In this document: positions 26,068-33,822 of the stretch, in pieces
Layout: the number at the start of each line of letters is the position of its first letter
Position numbering within the stretch: the first letter of the stretch is position 1
Assembly (NCBI GenBank): GCA_965250025.1
Contig: OZ252283.1
Coordinates: 2,232,001 to 2,296,000, forward strand
Reading direction: 5' to 3'
Source of the DNA: CBDDLD01 sp965250025
GTDB taxonomy: Bacteria > Bacteroidota > Bacteroidia > Flavobacteriales > Flavobacteriaceae
Length of the DNA stretch: 64,000 nucleotides
Notes under the pieces: generated by a model
Told to the model about the DNA's origin: nothing
What the model saw: only the letters and a program-made list of their open reading frames with translations
Database searches by the model: none
Made by a program: the position numbers and the translations under genes

Positions 26068-26658
26068 TTACCATTGATAACTCAATTCTAAATCAACTGC
26101 TATTGGTTGGTTAGAATCAAAAATGGTTAATGTGTTTGGAAAAGCATTATCGTTCTCATAAATAAAAAAAGACTGTGCGGCCATGTTTTCATCTGCATCA
26201 GGAAAGTCATAATCAAACAAACTAATGATATACGGAGATAAAGCATCAGTGATTACAATTGGAGAATCAAGTGAAAATTCGTGATTATTAGCTACATCTG
26301 CATTTTCAAAAAAAGTAGGGCTATCATATATAACCTCTGAAGGAGGGGTTACTAATTGGAAATAAAGGTCTGGCAATACATTATTTCCAATTAGATTATC
26401 CCAATTACTCCCATCAGGTCTCAATGCTGGGAATAATTGTACGGTAACTTTTGAAATCATAATCTGTGTTGGAGTCACTTGTGTTTCACAATTGGTTCCT
26501 GTATAGCCTTCAGGACAACTACACTCGCAGTCAATAAATACACCTCCATTTTGGCATGCAATGGTTTCACACGATGAGTTGTTTGAATCTGACGAGCATC
26601 GAGCCAAAAAAAAGATCGACAATACCAATAAGATCAATAAGGAAATTTGATTTTTCAT
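26068..26658 (-). CDS. EGF-like lipoprotein carried by the insertion element
   Basis: 196-residue predicted lipoprotein. The hydrophobic signal ends in FLARC with Cys21; Arg at -1 is unusual for a lipobox. A short EGF-like module follows (about 30-57): CETIACQNGG, then CECSCPEGYTGTNCE, with the Cys spacing and Gly-Tyr-Gly signature of EGF. The remaining 135 residues are beta-type with a C2-like acidic pattern (FDYDFPDADENM) and are not recognised. It lies fully within the terminal repeats of the IS, 29 bp from the left repeat, so it moves with it. Such domains normally mediate surface contacts; why a transposon carries one is unclear. Confidence 0.75.
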   Translation of the reverse strand: MKNQISLLILLVLSIFFLARCSSDSNNSSCETIACQNGGVFIDCECSCPEGYTGTNCETQVTPTQIMISKVTVQLFPALRPDGSNWDNLIGNNVLPDLYFQLVTPPSEVIYDSPTFFENADVANNHEFSLDSPIVITDALSPYIISLFDYDFPDADENMAAQSFFIYENDNAFPNTLTIFDSNQPIAVDLELSYQW

Positions 26659-26714
26659 AAAAAATGTTTTTTGATCTCATCCAAACCCAAAATGAAGTTA
26701 TTACCAATAAAAAA

Positions 26715-26902
26715 GCGTGGGTTTGTAGCTTAATCATAATCGGAGGTTCTGGTAAACCTTGTAACATGAAATAAGTACAGTAGCCCACGCCATATAGCAT
26801 GAGCATTAGTTATTTCATCCTGTGTTACTTTGAAATTTACCAGATTTCCGATTACAGAATAAATACTAACGCTTGCGTTTAATATATTTACTGCAAATAT
26901 AT
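26715..26902. repeat. nested inverted repeats between IS passenger gene and transposase
   Basis: TAATCGGAGGTTCTGGTAAA (26737-26756) faces TTTACCAGATTTCCGATTA (26836-26854), and GTAACA plus TGAAATAA pair again further in. Separately GCGTGGG (26715) and CCCACGC (26784) enclose 76 nt. AACGC-TT-GCGTT (about 26868-26879) and ATATATTT / AAATATAT (26882-26902) lie just before the transposase and could be its operator. Region 26659-26970 has no convincing protein gene. Confidence 0.6.
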
Positions 26903-26970
26903 GGTTTTTAATGTCTTGATTTTATGTAGTAAAGTTTTAGTTTAAGTGTAATTAATTACTATATTTGAAT

Positions 26971-27900
26971 ATGTTTGACGGTAAAATAAAATCCATATTA
27001 GATTTCGACAAAGCTTTTCCAAATGAACAGGCTTGTATCGATTATTTAGAGCATATACGATGGAAAGGGAATGTTGTCAGTCCTTTTGATCCATCATCTA
27101 AGGTTTATAAGTGTAAAAACAATCGTTATCGATGTAAGAACACAGGAAAGTATTTCAATGTTAAGACTAAAACGTTATTTGATAACACCAAGAAGCCGCT
27201 TAAGGTTTGGTTTATCGCTATTTGGCTTATCACTTCACATAAAAAAGGAATTTCATCTCTACAGTTAGGAAGGGATTTAGGGATTACGCAAAAGACAGCA
27301 TGGTTCATGTTGTGCCGTATAAGAAAGTGTTTTGGATTAAAGAAAAAAGAAGATAACGATCAGCTAAAAGGCGAAGTTGAGATCGATGAAACCTATATAG
27401 GCGGAAAGTCTAAAAACCGCCACGCTTCCATTAGAAAAGACAAGAGCTTTGAGACTGTGGATCGATTCAGAAAGTCAACCGTACTTGGAATGATACAAAG
27501 AGGCGGTAAGCTTATTGCAAAGCACGTTGGAAATGCAACTGAACGATCTTTAATTCCTCCAATACAAGACAATATCGATCATAAATCTACTATCTATAGC
27601 GATCAATTAAGAGCATACCAACGTTTAGGACAATTATACGATCATCAATCCGTAAAGCACAATCAGGGCGAATATGTTCGTGGAAAGGTTCATACAAATA
27701 CAATAGAAGGGTTCTGGGCGATATTAAAGCGCGGGCTTTATGGGATTTATCATTATACTTCCCGAAAACATTTACATCTCTATATCGATGAATTTGTGTT
27801 TAGATATAACAGTAGGAAGATGAAAGAATTTGAAAGATTTCATCTATTTTTACAGAATCTCGAAAATCGTATTACATATCAAGAATTGACACATGGATAA
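26971..27900 (+). CDS. IS1595 family (ISXO2-like) DDE transposase
   Basis: 309-residue transposase. ATG 26971 is preferred to TTG 26965. The N-terminal zinc ribbon region carries YKCKNNRYRCKNTGKYF (about 34-50), followed by a helix-turn-helix-like segment (GISSLQLGRDLGITQKTAWFML). The catalytic core has the first Asp in EVEIDETYIGGK (about 138), the second in IYSDQLRAY (about 209) and the HTNTIEGFWAILKRGL block holding the third acidic residue. This core is diagnostic of the ISXO2/IS1595 group. Nothing suggests inactivation: no stop, normal length. It overlaps the next gene by 8 bp. Confidence 0.93.
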   Translation: MFDGKIKSILDFDKAFPNEQACIDYLEHIRWKGNVVSPFDPSSKVYKCKNNRYRCKNTGKYFNVKTKTLFDNTKKPLKVWFIAIWLITSHKKGISSLQLGRDLGITQKTAWFMLCRIRKCFGLKKKEDNDQLKGEVEIDETYIGGKSKNRHASIRKDKSFETVDRFRKSTVLGMIQRGGKLIAKHVGNATERSLIPPIQDNIDHKSTIYSDQLRAYQRLGQLYDHQSVKHNQGEYVRGKVHTNTIEGFWAILKRGLYGIYHYTSRKHLHLYIDEFVFRYNSRKMKEFERFHLFLQNLENRITYQELTHG

Positions 27901-28333
27901 TCACATCAGGAAGATTGATCACAATGGAGAAGAATATGGCTCTATTAGGGATATTCTAAAGTTATTGAAAAAGGGAAAGTCGATTGATGAAATCAAATCG
28001 ATTTTAAGCCCTGAAAAAACGGATGAATTTGATTTAGGCGATGCGCTTTTTAAGGCAGTCAATTATAATCCTTATGAATATGAGCATGAAGTACAAAAAT
28101 CGGGATGTGAGGAATCACTAAATAAATACAAATCTTTAATAGGAAAAGAAATATCCCATAAATCAGATACCTCTCAAAAGATTAAAATTCTTAAGTTAGA
28201 ATGTGAGGAATCTGAAACAGAAAATGGATTTCACATTAAGGCTTATTATATAAATAATAAATCCCATATAAGAAACACTTTAATAGATGAATTGCACGTC
28301 TTACAGAAAGCCTTTAAAATCCCTGTTTTATAG
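27893..28333 (+). CDS. IS passenger protein, unknown
   Basis: 146-residue hydrophilic, helical, cytosolic protein (GSIRDILKLLKKGKSIDEIKSIL near 17-39). ATG 27893 lies inside the last codons of the transposase, so the two are translationally coupled, which hints at a role in transposition or its control. No motif is recognised. The 3' end overlaps the convergent gene by 20 bp. Confidence 0.7.
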   Translation: MDNHIRKIDHNGEEYGSIRDILKLLKKGKSIDEIKSILSPEKTDEFDLGDALFKAVNYNPYEYEHEVQKSGCEESLNKYKSLIGKEISHKSDTSQKIKILKLECEESETENGFHIKAYYINNKSHIRNTLIDELHVLQKAFKIPVL

Positions 28334-28724
28334 CTTCTTCAATAGCTTTAACTTCTGATTTTGTTTCAAAATCAATTTTAGGATAGTTATTATCAAATCT
28401 AAAAGATATCCTTTCAATTATATTATCATACTTTTTGGTGAATTCTTTTAAATGATCGATTAGAGAGTTGTATTCTTTGTTAAAGACATTCCAAGCATCA
28501 TCCCAATTATTTAATGGCTTCTGATTTCCATTTAGTGTATGCTGAATATTTTTTAAATATGATTCTAATTTCACCCCACTAAATAAAAACTCAATCATAG
28601 GTTCGTTAGAATTTCTTTCAAAACTAAAACCTATAATACTATCCTTATATTTTTTGGTAAGGATGTTTATTTTTTCAATTATATCGATCTTATCTCGATT
28701 ATAATTTTCGACTTTGTTGTTCAT
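28314..28724 (-). CDS. IS passenger protein, unknown
   Basis: 136-residue soluble protein, strongly charged and helical (DKIDIIEKINILTKKYKDSI near 11-30; SLIDHLKEFTKKYDNII near 87-103), with no signal peptide or known motif. It is transcribed inward from the right end of the insertion element, its start being 42 bp from the right terminal repeat, and converges with the other passenger. Could be a transposition regulator; no evidence beyond position. Confidence 0.62.
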   Translation of the reverse strand: MNNKVENYNRDKIDIIEKINILTKKYKDSIIGFSFERNSNEPMIEFLFSGVKLESYLKNIQHTLNGNQKPLNNWDDAWNVFNKEYNSLIDHLKEFTKKYDNIIERISFRFDNNYPKIDFETKSEVKAIEEAIKQGF

Positions 28725-28766
28725 AATTATATGATTTTTAGAGTTTTATAAAAATTTGTGATTTTT

Positions 28767-28793
28767 TTAGTGTAGAGAAGTATATAGTTCCCT
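28767..28793 (-). repeat. right terminal inverted repeat of the IS1595-type element
   Basis: Read on the minus strand it begins GGGAACTATATAC, matching the left end at 23 of 27 positions. Confidence 0.9.
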
Positions 28794-28801
28794 TGGCTTT
28801 A
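28794..28801. repeat. 8-bp target-site duplication, right copy
   Basis: TTGGCTTT, identical to 26004-26011. Confidence 0.92.
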
Positions 28802-28805
28802 TCAT

Positions 28806-28813
28806 ATATTTAT
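28806..28813 (+). promoter_or_regulatory. candidate -7 box of SPFH operon, separated from its -33 box by the IS
   Basis: TATATTTA resembles TAnnTTTG. If the element and one octamer are removed, a TTG (25994-25996) would sit exactly 19 nt upstream, a normal spacing. With the element in place the TTG is 2.8 kb away. Confidence 0.4.
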
Positions 28814-28848
28814 GATATCATTTTAATATCAATATAAATTCAACAATC

Positions 28849-29709
28849 ATGAAAGAAGAACACATTATCATACCTGCCAATGGTTACCTGATGCTATTTG
28901 TATTTCTTATATTATTCTTTGGAAGTATCGCTGCGATCATTATGACCCATAATCCCCTATTTGGCATTACTGTCTTTTTAGGCATCATCACCGTTTTTGG
29001 TTTTGTCATGGTTCAACCCAATAATTCCAGAGTATTACTCCTTTTTGGAAAATACGTGGGTACCATCAAAAAAAACGGATTCTATTGGGTAAATCCATTT
29101 TATACCAAAAAGAAAATATCATTAAGGGCTAGTAATTTTGATAGTGAGCGCTTAAAGGTCAATGATAAATTAGGAAATCCGGTAATGATCAGTACCATTT
29201 TGGTATGGCGCGTTCTGGACACCTATAAAGCTGCTTTCGATGTTGATAATTTTGAAAACTTTGTCAGAGTACAAACCGATGCTGCCGTAAGAAAGCTTGC
29301 CAGTATGTATCCTTATGATAACTTTGCAGATGAAGGTCATGATGAAGACATTACTTTACGTTCCAGCGTTAATGAGGTTAGTGAAGCCCTTGAAAAAGAA
29401 ATTGAAGAACGCCTCAAAATTGCAGGTATCGAAGTGTTAGAGGCTCGAATCGGTTATTTGGCTTATGCTCAAGAAATTGCAAATGCTATGTTGAAACGTC
29501 AGCAAGCCACAGCCATAGTAGCCGCACGTCATAAAATCGTAGAGGGTGCCGTAAGTATGGTCGAAATGGCTATTGAAGAGCTCAATAAAAATGAAATCGT
29601 TGACCTTGATGAAGAACGTAAAGCCGCGATGGTAAGCAATCTGATGGTTGTACTATGTGGTGACAAAGACGCTTCTCCTGTAGTTAACACAGGTACATTG
29701 AGTCATTAA
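28849..29709 (+). CDS. SPFH (band 7/stomatin-prohibitin) domain membrane protein
   Basis: 286-residue protein with two adjacent N-terminal transmembrane segments (about 12-35 and 38-60) and an SPFH domain (about 63-260: MVQPNNSRVLLLFGKYVGTIKKNG, ISTILVWRVLDTYKAAFDV, IEVLEARIGYLAYAQEIANAML). SPFH proteins form ring-like membrane assemblies that organise microdomains or guard proteases. First gene of a five-gene unit with a DUF4177-like protein, a DUF1648 protein, an alpha/beta hydrolase and an Arc-like protein. Transcription probably starts just upstream, where the insertion element has landed 55 bp from the start. Confidence 0.88.
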   Translation: MKEEHIIIPANGYLMLFVFLILFFGSIAAIIMTHNPLFGITVFLGIITVFGFVMVQPNNSRVLLLFGKYVGTIKKNGFYWVNPFYTKKKISLRASNFDSERLKVNDKLGNPVMISTILVWRVLDTYKAAFDVDNFENFVRVQTDAAVRKLASMYPYDNFADEGHDEDITLRSSVNEVSEALEKEIEERLKIAGIEVLEARIGYLAYAQEIANAMLKRQQATAIVAARHKIVEGAVSMVEMAIEELNKNEIVDLDEERKAAMVSNLMVVLCGDKDASPVVNTGTLSH

Positions 29710-29726
29710 AATCTTTATCATATATT

Positions 29727-29885
29727 ATGAAAGAATATAAAGTAGTATCGCCAAGATTAGGATTACGAAACCGTACACAGGTTTTTGAAGATTTCTTAAA
29801 CCAATATGCCAGAGAAGGCTGGCGCGTCAACCACGTTGCTCAAGGTTGGGCAAGTGTAGTATTTGAACGTGATAAAAACCGATAA
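29727..29885 (+). CDS. small DUF4177-like protein
   Basis: 52-residue protein (MKEYKVVSPRLG, then FLNQYAREGWRVNHVAQGW, ending VFERDKNR). The pattern of a beta-strand, a helix with NxxxxEGWR and a closing strand is that of the DUF4177 fold. It begins 17 bp after the SPFH gene and ends 2 bp before the DUF1648 gene, so it belongs to that operon. Function unknown; a small adaptor is possible. Confidence 0.75.
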   Translation: MKEYKVVSPRLGLRNRTQVFEDFLNQYAREGWRVNHVAQGWASVVFERDKNR

Positions 29886-29887
29886 CC

Positions 29888-30391
29888 ATGAAAACAGAAA
29901 GACCTATATTAAAAGTACCCTTAAAGCATATTGATATCGCTGTAGAGTTATTATCCATAGCACTACTACTCTTAATGTGGCTCTACATCATTACCGAATA
30001 TCATAATTTACCCGATATCATTGCATCCCATTTTAATGTCAAAGGGCAGCCAGACGATTATGCCAACAAAGGCTTCTTATGGTTCATCCCCACTATAGGT
30101 ACTGTTCTATATGTAGCGTTGCTCTACCTTAACCGTTATCCACATAAGCACAATTACACTGTAAATATTACTCCGGAAAATGCCTTTAAGCACTACCAAT
30201 TTAGCACAAGAGTCCTAAGAACAGTTAACTTTTTGTGCCTCCTATTATTTGCTTACATTACTTATGCCATTATAAAAAGTGCTAAAAACGGACAGAGTGA
30301 ACTGGGTTTTGCCTTCATTTATATTGTTATAGGTATAAGTATTCTGCTGCCAGTGATCATTATTATATATAAGAAAAAACTAAACTCATGA
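29888..30391 (+). CDS. DUF1648 domain membrane protein
   Basis: 167-residue polytopic membrane protein with four hydrophobic segments (about 16-38, 57-77, 107-125, 137-158). The loop NLPDIIASHFNVKGQPDDYANKG (about 40-62) is the DUF1648 signature (LP-I-HF-G-D--KG). Family members accompany sporulation-type or stress regulators and have no defined activity. Last four bases overlap the start of the hydrolase gene (ATGA), indicating coupled translation. Confidence 0.82.
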   Translation: MKTERPILKVPLKHIDIAVELLSIALLLLMWLYIITEYHNLPDIIASHFNVKGQPDDYANKGFLWFIPTIGTVLYVALLYLNRYPHKHNYTVNITPENAFKHYQFSTRVLRTVNFLCLLLFAYITYAIIKSAKNGQSELGFAFIYIVIGISILLPVIIIIYKKKLNS

Positions 30392-31332
30392 AAATCATTA
30401 AAACCATCGTATTGGCAATTGCCCTTATATCTACGAGTTTTGCTCAACAAATAACTTCGGAAGAACTTTTAATCCTCAATGACAGCATTCAGCTTCCGGG
30501 GACATTGACCTATGATAAAGATTTAAAAACACAGCCCTTGGTTATTTTTATTCACGGTTCGGGAAATGTAGATCGTAATGGCAATCAAAGAGGTATGAAT
30601 GCTAGTGCCAGTTATATCGAACAATTATCAAAAGCGCTAAATAATAACAAGATCGCATTTTACAGATACGACAAACGTACAGCGACGCTAGGTAATATGA
30701 AGTTTTTAATACAAGGCGTAACTTTTGACTCTTTTGTAGAGGATGCTAAACTTGCAATTGACCGGTTTAAAGATGACAGCAGGTTTTCATCTTTGATTTT
30801 AATAGGTCATAGTCAGGGATCATTGGTGGGCATGCTGGCATCACAGCAAAATGCACATGTGGACAAGTACATTTCTCTGGCCGGTCCTGCTGATGCCATT
30901 GATGTGACCATTACCAATCAGGTACGCACACAAAATGGCGATTCTATAGCCGATATGGTCAGTGCACATTTTAAAGAATTAAAAACGAAAGGAAGCATAG
31001 AAACTGTTAACCCCAATTTAATGAGTATTTTCAATAAATCAATGCAGCCTTTTTTTGCCTCTTGGATGCAGTACACACCTACTGATGAGATTAAAAATCT
31101 TAATGTTCCAATACTCATACTCAATGGCACCAAAGACATTCAGGTGCCTACAGAAGATGCCAAAGCTTTACATAAGGCCAATCCAAAATCAAAACTGGTA
31201 CTGGTTGAAGACATGAACCATGTTTTAAAATCCATTAGTAAGGATGAGGACAATTTAAAATCATACCGCACTCCGGATTTTCCATTATCGGAACAACTGG
31301 TAAGCACTGTAACGACATTCATTAAACAATAA
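30388..31332 (+). CDS. secreted alpha/beta hydrolase (paralogue of 24872)
   Basis: 314-residue exported hydrolase: signal peptide IVLAIALISTSFAQ, oxyanion region HGSGNVDRNGNQRG (about 52-65), nucleophile Ser in LIGHSQGSLVGMLA (near 144), acid in NGTKDIQVP and His in EDMNHVLKSI. Closely similar in motif order to the gene at 24872; an ancestral duplication is likely. It is translationally coupled (ATGA) to the DUF1648 gene and followed 9 bp later by an Arc-like gene, so it acts within the SPFH operon. Confidence 0.86.
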   Translation: MKIIKTIVLAIALISTSFAQQITSEELLILNDSIQLPGTLTYDKDLKTQPLVIFIHGSGNVDRNGNQRGMNASASYIEQLSKALNNNKIAFYRYDKRTATLGNMKFLIQGVTFDSFVEDAKLAIDRFKDDSRFSSLILIGHSQGSLVGMLASQQNAHVDKYISLAGPADAIDVTITNQVRTQNGDSIADMVSAHFKELKTKGSIETVNPNLMSIFNKSMQPFFASWMQYTPTDEIKNLNVPILILNGTKDIQVPTEDAKALHKANPKSKLVLVEDMNHVLKSISKDEDNLKSYRTPDFPLSEQLVSTVTTFIKQ

Positions 31333-31341
31333 GCTCATCTA

Positions 31342-31521
31342 ATGTCCAAGAAAAAAGCCTTTGCACTAAGAATCAATGAAGACATGCTAAAAGCCATTGA
31401 AAAATGGGCAGCAGATGAATTTCGTAGTACCAATGGCCAAATCGAATGGATGCTAATGCAATACCTAAAAGCCAACAAAAGGCAACCCAAACCCAAACAA
31501 GACCCGGAAGATAAAACGTGA
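31342..31521 (+). CDS. Arc-like ribbon-helix-helix protein
   Basis: 59-residue protein (MSKKKAFALRINEDMLKAIE, then KWAADEFRSTNGQIEWML) whose strand-helix-helix build and conserved ALRI and NGQIEWML blocks match Arc-type DNA-binding proteins found after SPFH genes. Only 9 bp after the hydrolase, hence the last gene of the operon. It may regulate the operon or bind the SPFH complex. The tail PKPKQDPEDKT is disordered. Confidence 0.78.
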   Translation: MSKKKAFALRINEDMLKAIEKWAADEFRSTNGQIEWMLMQYLKANKRQPKPKQDPEDKT

Positions 31522-31580
31522 TTGTAAGGCTCACGTTTTTTAGCTTTAATTTTTTGTATTTTGCGGTCAAACAAACCATA

Positions 31581-32936
31581 ATGAGTAAAAAGATTAGGAA
31601 TATCCTTTTTTGGGTATTAGGTATTATAGCGTTAGTAAGAGTTATTATTTTCATTTATAACGTATACGACAAACCCAAAGAACCGATATTTACCAACGAT
31701 GCTATTGTCTTTGGGCTGCTGATGTTGGCGCTAGGATTTGTTTTTTTCACCGAATCTAAAAAGCAAGGCTTTTGGCATAAGTTTTATAAAATTGTTCCCG
31801 GATTATTAATGTGTTATCTCATTCCGGCTATTTTTAATTCTATGGGATTGGTATCGGATAAAGTCTCACAAACCTATTACATTGCCAGTCGCTATTTACT
31901 ACCGGCATCTTTGGTATTATTAACTTTAAGTATTGACCTAAAGGCCATTTTCAACCTGGGCTGGCGTGCATTGGTCATGTTCTTTACAGGAACAGTAGGG
32001 ATTATTATTGGTGGCCCCATAGCCATTTTACTCATTTCTATATTTTCTCCGGAAACTGTTGGCGGTGCTGGTTTTGATGCGACCTGGAGAGGATTGGCAA
32101 CATTAGCCGGGAGTTGGATTGGTGGAGGTGCTAATCAGGCCGCTATGCTCGAAATCTATGAGTTCAATCCCGAAAAATACGGTGGTATGGTACTTGTAGA
32201 TATCGTCGTAGCAAATATCTGGATGGCCATCATACTGTTAGGTATTGGTAAACGTAAAAAAATTGACAAATGGCTTAAAGCCGACAATACCGCCATTGAC
32301 GAACTACAAAATAAAGTACAGGCTTTTAGCGATAAGATTACCCGAAATCCATCGGTCACCGACCTCATCATCATTCTTACTTTTGCCTTTGGAGCTGTGG
32401 GAATTGCTCATTTGGGATCGGAACATATTTCCACCTTTCTCAAAACCAATTTCGAAGCCGTTAGCGATCCTAAAAGTGCTCTGTCTTCATTTGGCAGTGG
32501 GTTTTTCTGGCTGATTACCATAGCTACCATCATAGGTATTTTATTATCCTTCACCAAAGCCAAAAACTATGAAGGTGCCGGCGCCAGTAAAGTAGGTAGC
32601 GTATTCATTTATGTTCTTGTCGCCACCATAGGCATGAAAATGGATCTGGGGAAAATTCTGGAAAATCCGGGATTAATACTGATTGGTATAGTTTGGATGA
32701 CCATTCATGCCGGACTCCTGATCTTAGTAGCTAAACTCATCAGAGCACCATACTTCTTCCTGGCTGTTGGCAGTCAGGCTAATGTAGGCGGCGCAGCTTC
32801 AGCTCCTGTAGTAGCCGCTGCATTTCATCCTTCTTTGGCCACAGTAGGTGCCTTACTGGCCGTTTTTGGATATGTGGTAGGAACCTATGGTGCCATTGTA
32901 TGTGCCGAGCTTATGAAAATTGCTTCCGGAGGTTAG
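31581..32936 (+). CDS. DUF819 family membrane protein (YjcL-like)
   Basis: 451-residue polytopic inner-membrane protein with about eleven helices; start chosen at ATG 31581 (SKKIRNILFWVLGII), since the upstream extension from 31518 is untypical. Two inverted halves carry GGPIAILLI with GSWIGGGANQAAM, and NVGGAASAPVVAAAF near the end, a pattern of the DUF819 family, which is thought to transport an organic anion or amino acid. The substrate is unknown. Stands alone between the SPFH operon and a lipoprotein gene. Confidence 0.85.
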   Translation: MSKKIRNILFWVLGIIALVRVIIFIYNVYDKPKEPIFTNDAIVFGLLMLALGFVFFTESKKQGFWHKFYKIVPGLLMCYLIPAIFNSMGLVSDKVSQTYYIASRYLLPASLVLLTLSIDLKAIFNLGWRALVMFFTGTVGIIIGGPIAILLISIFSPETVGGAGFDATWRGLATLAGSWIGGGANQAAMLEIYEFNPEKYGGMVLVDIVVANIWMAIILLGIGKRKKIDKWLKADNTAIDELQNKVQAFSDKITRNPSVTDLIIILTFAFGAVGIAHLGSEHISTFLKTNFEAVSDPKSALSSFGSGFFWLITIATIIGILLSFTKAKNYEGAGASKVGSVFIYVLVATIGMKMDLGKILENPGLILIGIVWMTIHAGLLILVAKLIRAPYFFLAVGSQANVGGAASAPVVAAAFHPSLATVGALLAVFGYVVGTYGAIVCAELMKIASGG

Positions 32937-32993
32937 CATTTCAACAGATAATATCAGATATTTGACGACCCATAAAAATTACAGTTCAGCCAG

Positions 32994-33716
32994 ATGATCA
33001 GAAACATTATAAAAACACTTGGTATTTTTTCATTACTTATTAGTAGTATTTCATGTAGTGATGCTAAAGCAGACTTTACCTTAAAAGGTAATATTAAAGG
33101 TCTAAAAAAAGGCGTGGTGTATTTACAAAAGTATAATGACTCGACATTAGTTACTGTAGACTCACTGGTTGTACAAGGCAATCCTGAATTTGTATTGCAA
33201 ACTAAACTGAATGAACCTGAAGTCCTGTATCTTAAACTCTTTAAGAATGATGGTAACGATTACCATATAATCCCGTTCTTTGCCAACAAAGGGACAACAG
33301 AGATCAATACCACACTTAAGAATTTCAGTTACGATGCCATCGTAAACGGTTCGGAACAACAACAGGTACTGGAAGATTATCTTAAGATTATGGAACGTTA
33401 TAAGGACCGAAACCTGGAGCTTATAGAACAGAATTTTGAAGCTTTAAAAGCCAATGATACCGTGGCTTCCGAAAACATCATCAAGCAATCGGATAAGCTT
33501 TTTAAACAGAAATACGCAGCGACCATTAATTTTGCTTTAAACCATACCGACAGTGAAGTCGCACCATATTTAGCCATCTACGAAATTCCGGATACCAACA
33601 CCAAATATCTGGATTCTATCTACAACCAGCTTTCCGACAAGGTCAGATCCTCCAAATATGGTCTGCAGCTTCAAAAGGTTTTAGAAGATCGTAAAGTTGA
33701 TCTTAAGGCACAGTAA
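32994..33716 (+). CDS. DUF4369 domain lipoprotein
   Basis: 240-residue lipoprotein: signal ends SSISC with Cys21. Residues about 27-125 form the DUF4369 beta-sandwich (FTLKGNIKGLKKGVVYLQKY, then VDSLVVQGNPEFVLQT), usually found as the N-terminal half of TlpA/thioredoxin-like proteins in Bacteroidota. Here the thioredoxin half is missing and a helical tail follows, so no redox activity is expected. The position on the envelope is inferred from the lipobox. Confidence 0.8.
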   Translation: MIRNIIKTLGIFSLLISSISCSDAKADFTLKGNIKGLKKGVVYLQKYNDSTLVTVDSLVVQGNPEFVLQTKLNEPEVLYLKLFKNDGNDYHIIPFFANKGTTEINTTLKNFSYDAIVNGSEQQQVLEDYLKIMERYKDRNLELIEQNFEALKANDTVASENIIKQSDKLFKQKYAATINFALNHTDSEVAPYLAIYEIPDTNTKYLDSIYNQLSDKVRSSKYGLQLQKVLEDRKVDLKAQ

Positions 33717-33782
33717 GTAACAAAAAGTCAAACTCTGCTATTGGTAGCAGTTATTAAAATTTTATTTCTGTTACGATCCTCT

Positions 33783-33790
33783 TAGATTTG
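33783..33790 (+). promoter_or_regulatory. TAGATTTG -7 box with conserved TGT flank
   Basis: TTAGATTTGTAGGTGTAAAC, a good TAnnTTTG match 33 bp before the RidA-type gene. The same block recurs at 36099 and 41569. Confidence 0.5.
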
Positions 33791-33822
33791 TAGGTGTAAA
33801 CATAGCAGCTAATTAAAATAGT

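Larger units (their letters stand above)
26012..28793. mobile_element. complete IS1595/ISXO2-type insertion element with passenger genes (2782 bp)
   Basis: Both ends are defined by inverted repeats starting GGGAACTATATAC, with 23 of 27 positions matching (26012-26038 and 28767-28793), and are flanked by a perfect 8-bp direct repeat, the target duplication size known for the IS1595 family. Inside are an EGF-like lipoprotein gene (minus), a long imperfect palindrome, the ISXO2-type DDE transposase (plus), a gene overlapping it by 8 bp, and a convergent small gene. The element is about three times longer than its transposase needs, because of the passengers. The perfect target duplication points to a fairly recent insertion. 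Confidence 0.92.

Noticed and set aside
26715..26790. 76-nt stem with a 7-bp closing helix, tRNA-sized
   Set aside because: No T-arm (GGTTC) at the right place and no anticodon arm; it is a palindrome, not a tRNA.
26567..26806. Minus-strand ORF of 79 codons upstream of the EGF-like lipoprotein
   Set aside because: It runs through the lipoprotein's own start and across the palindrome in another frame, with no support.
24872..31332. Composite transposon framed by the two hydrolases
   Set aside because: Hydrolases are paralogous genes, not insertion elements; the real borders are at 26012 and 28793.
31335..31654. Antisense ORFs over the Arc-like gene
   Set aside because: They overlap a better-supported + strand gene and have no recognisable product.
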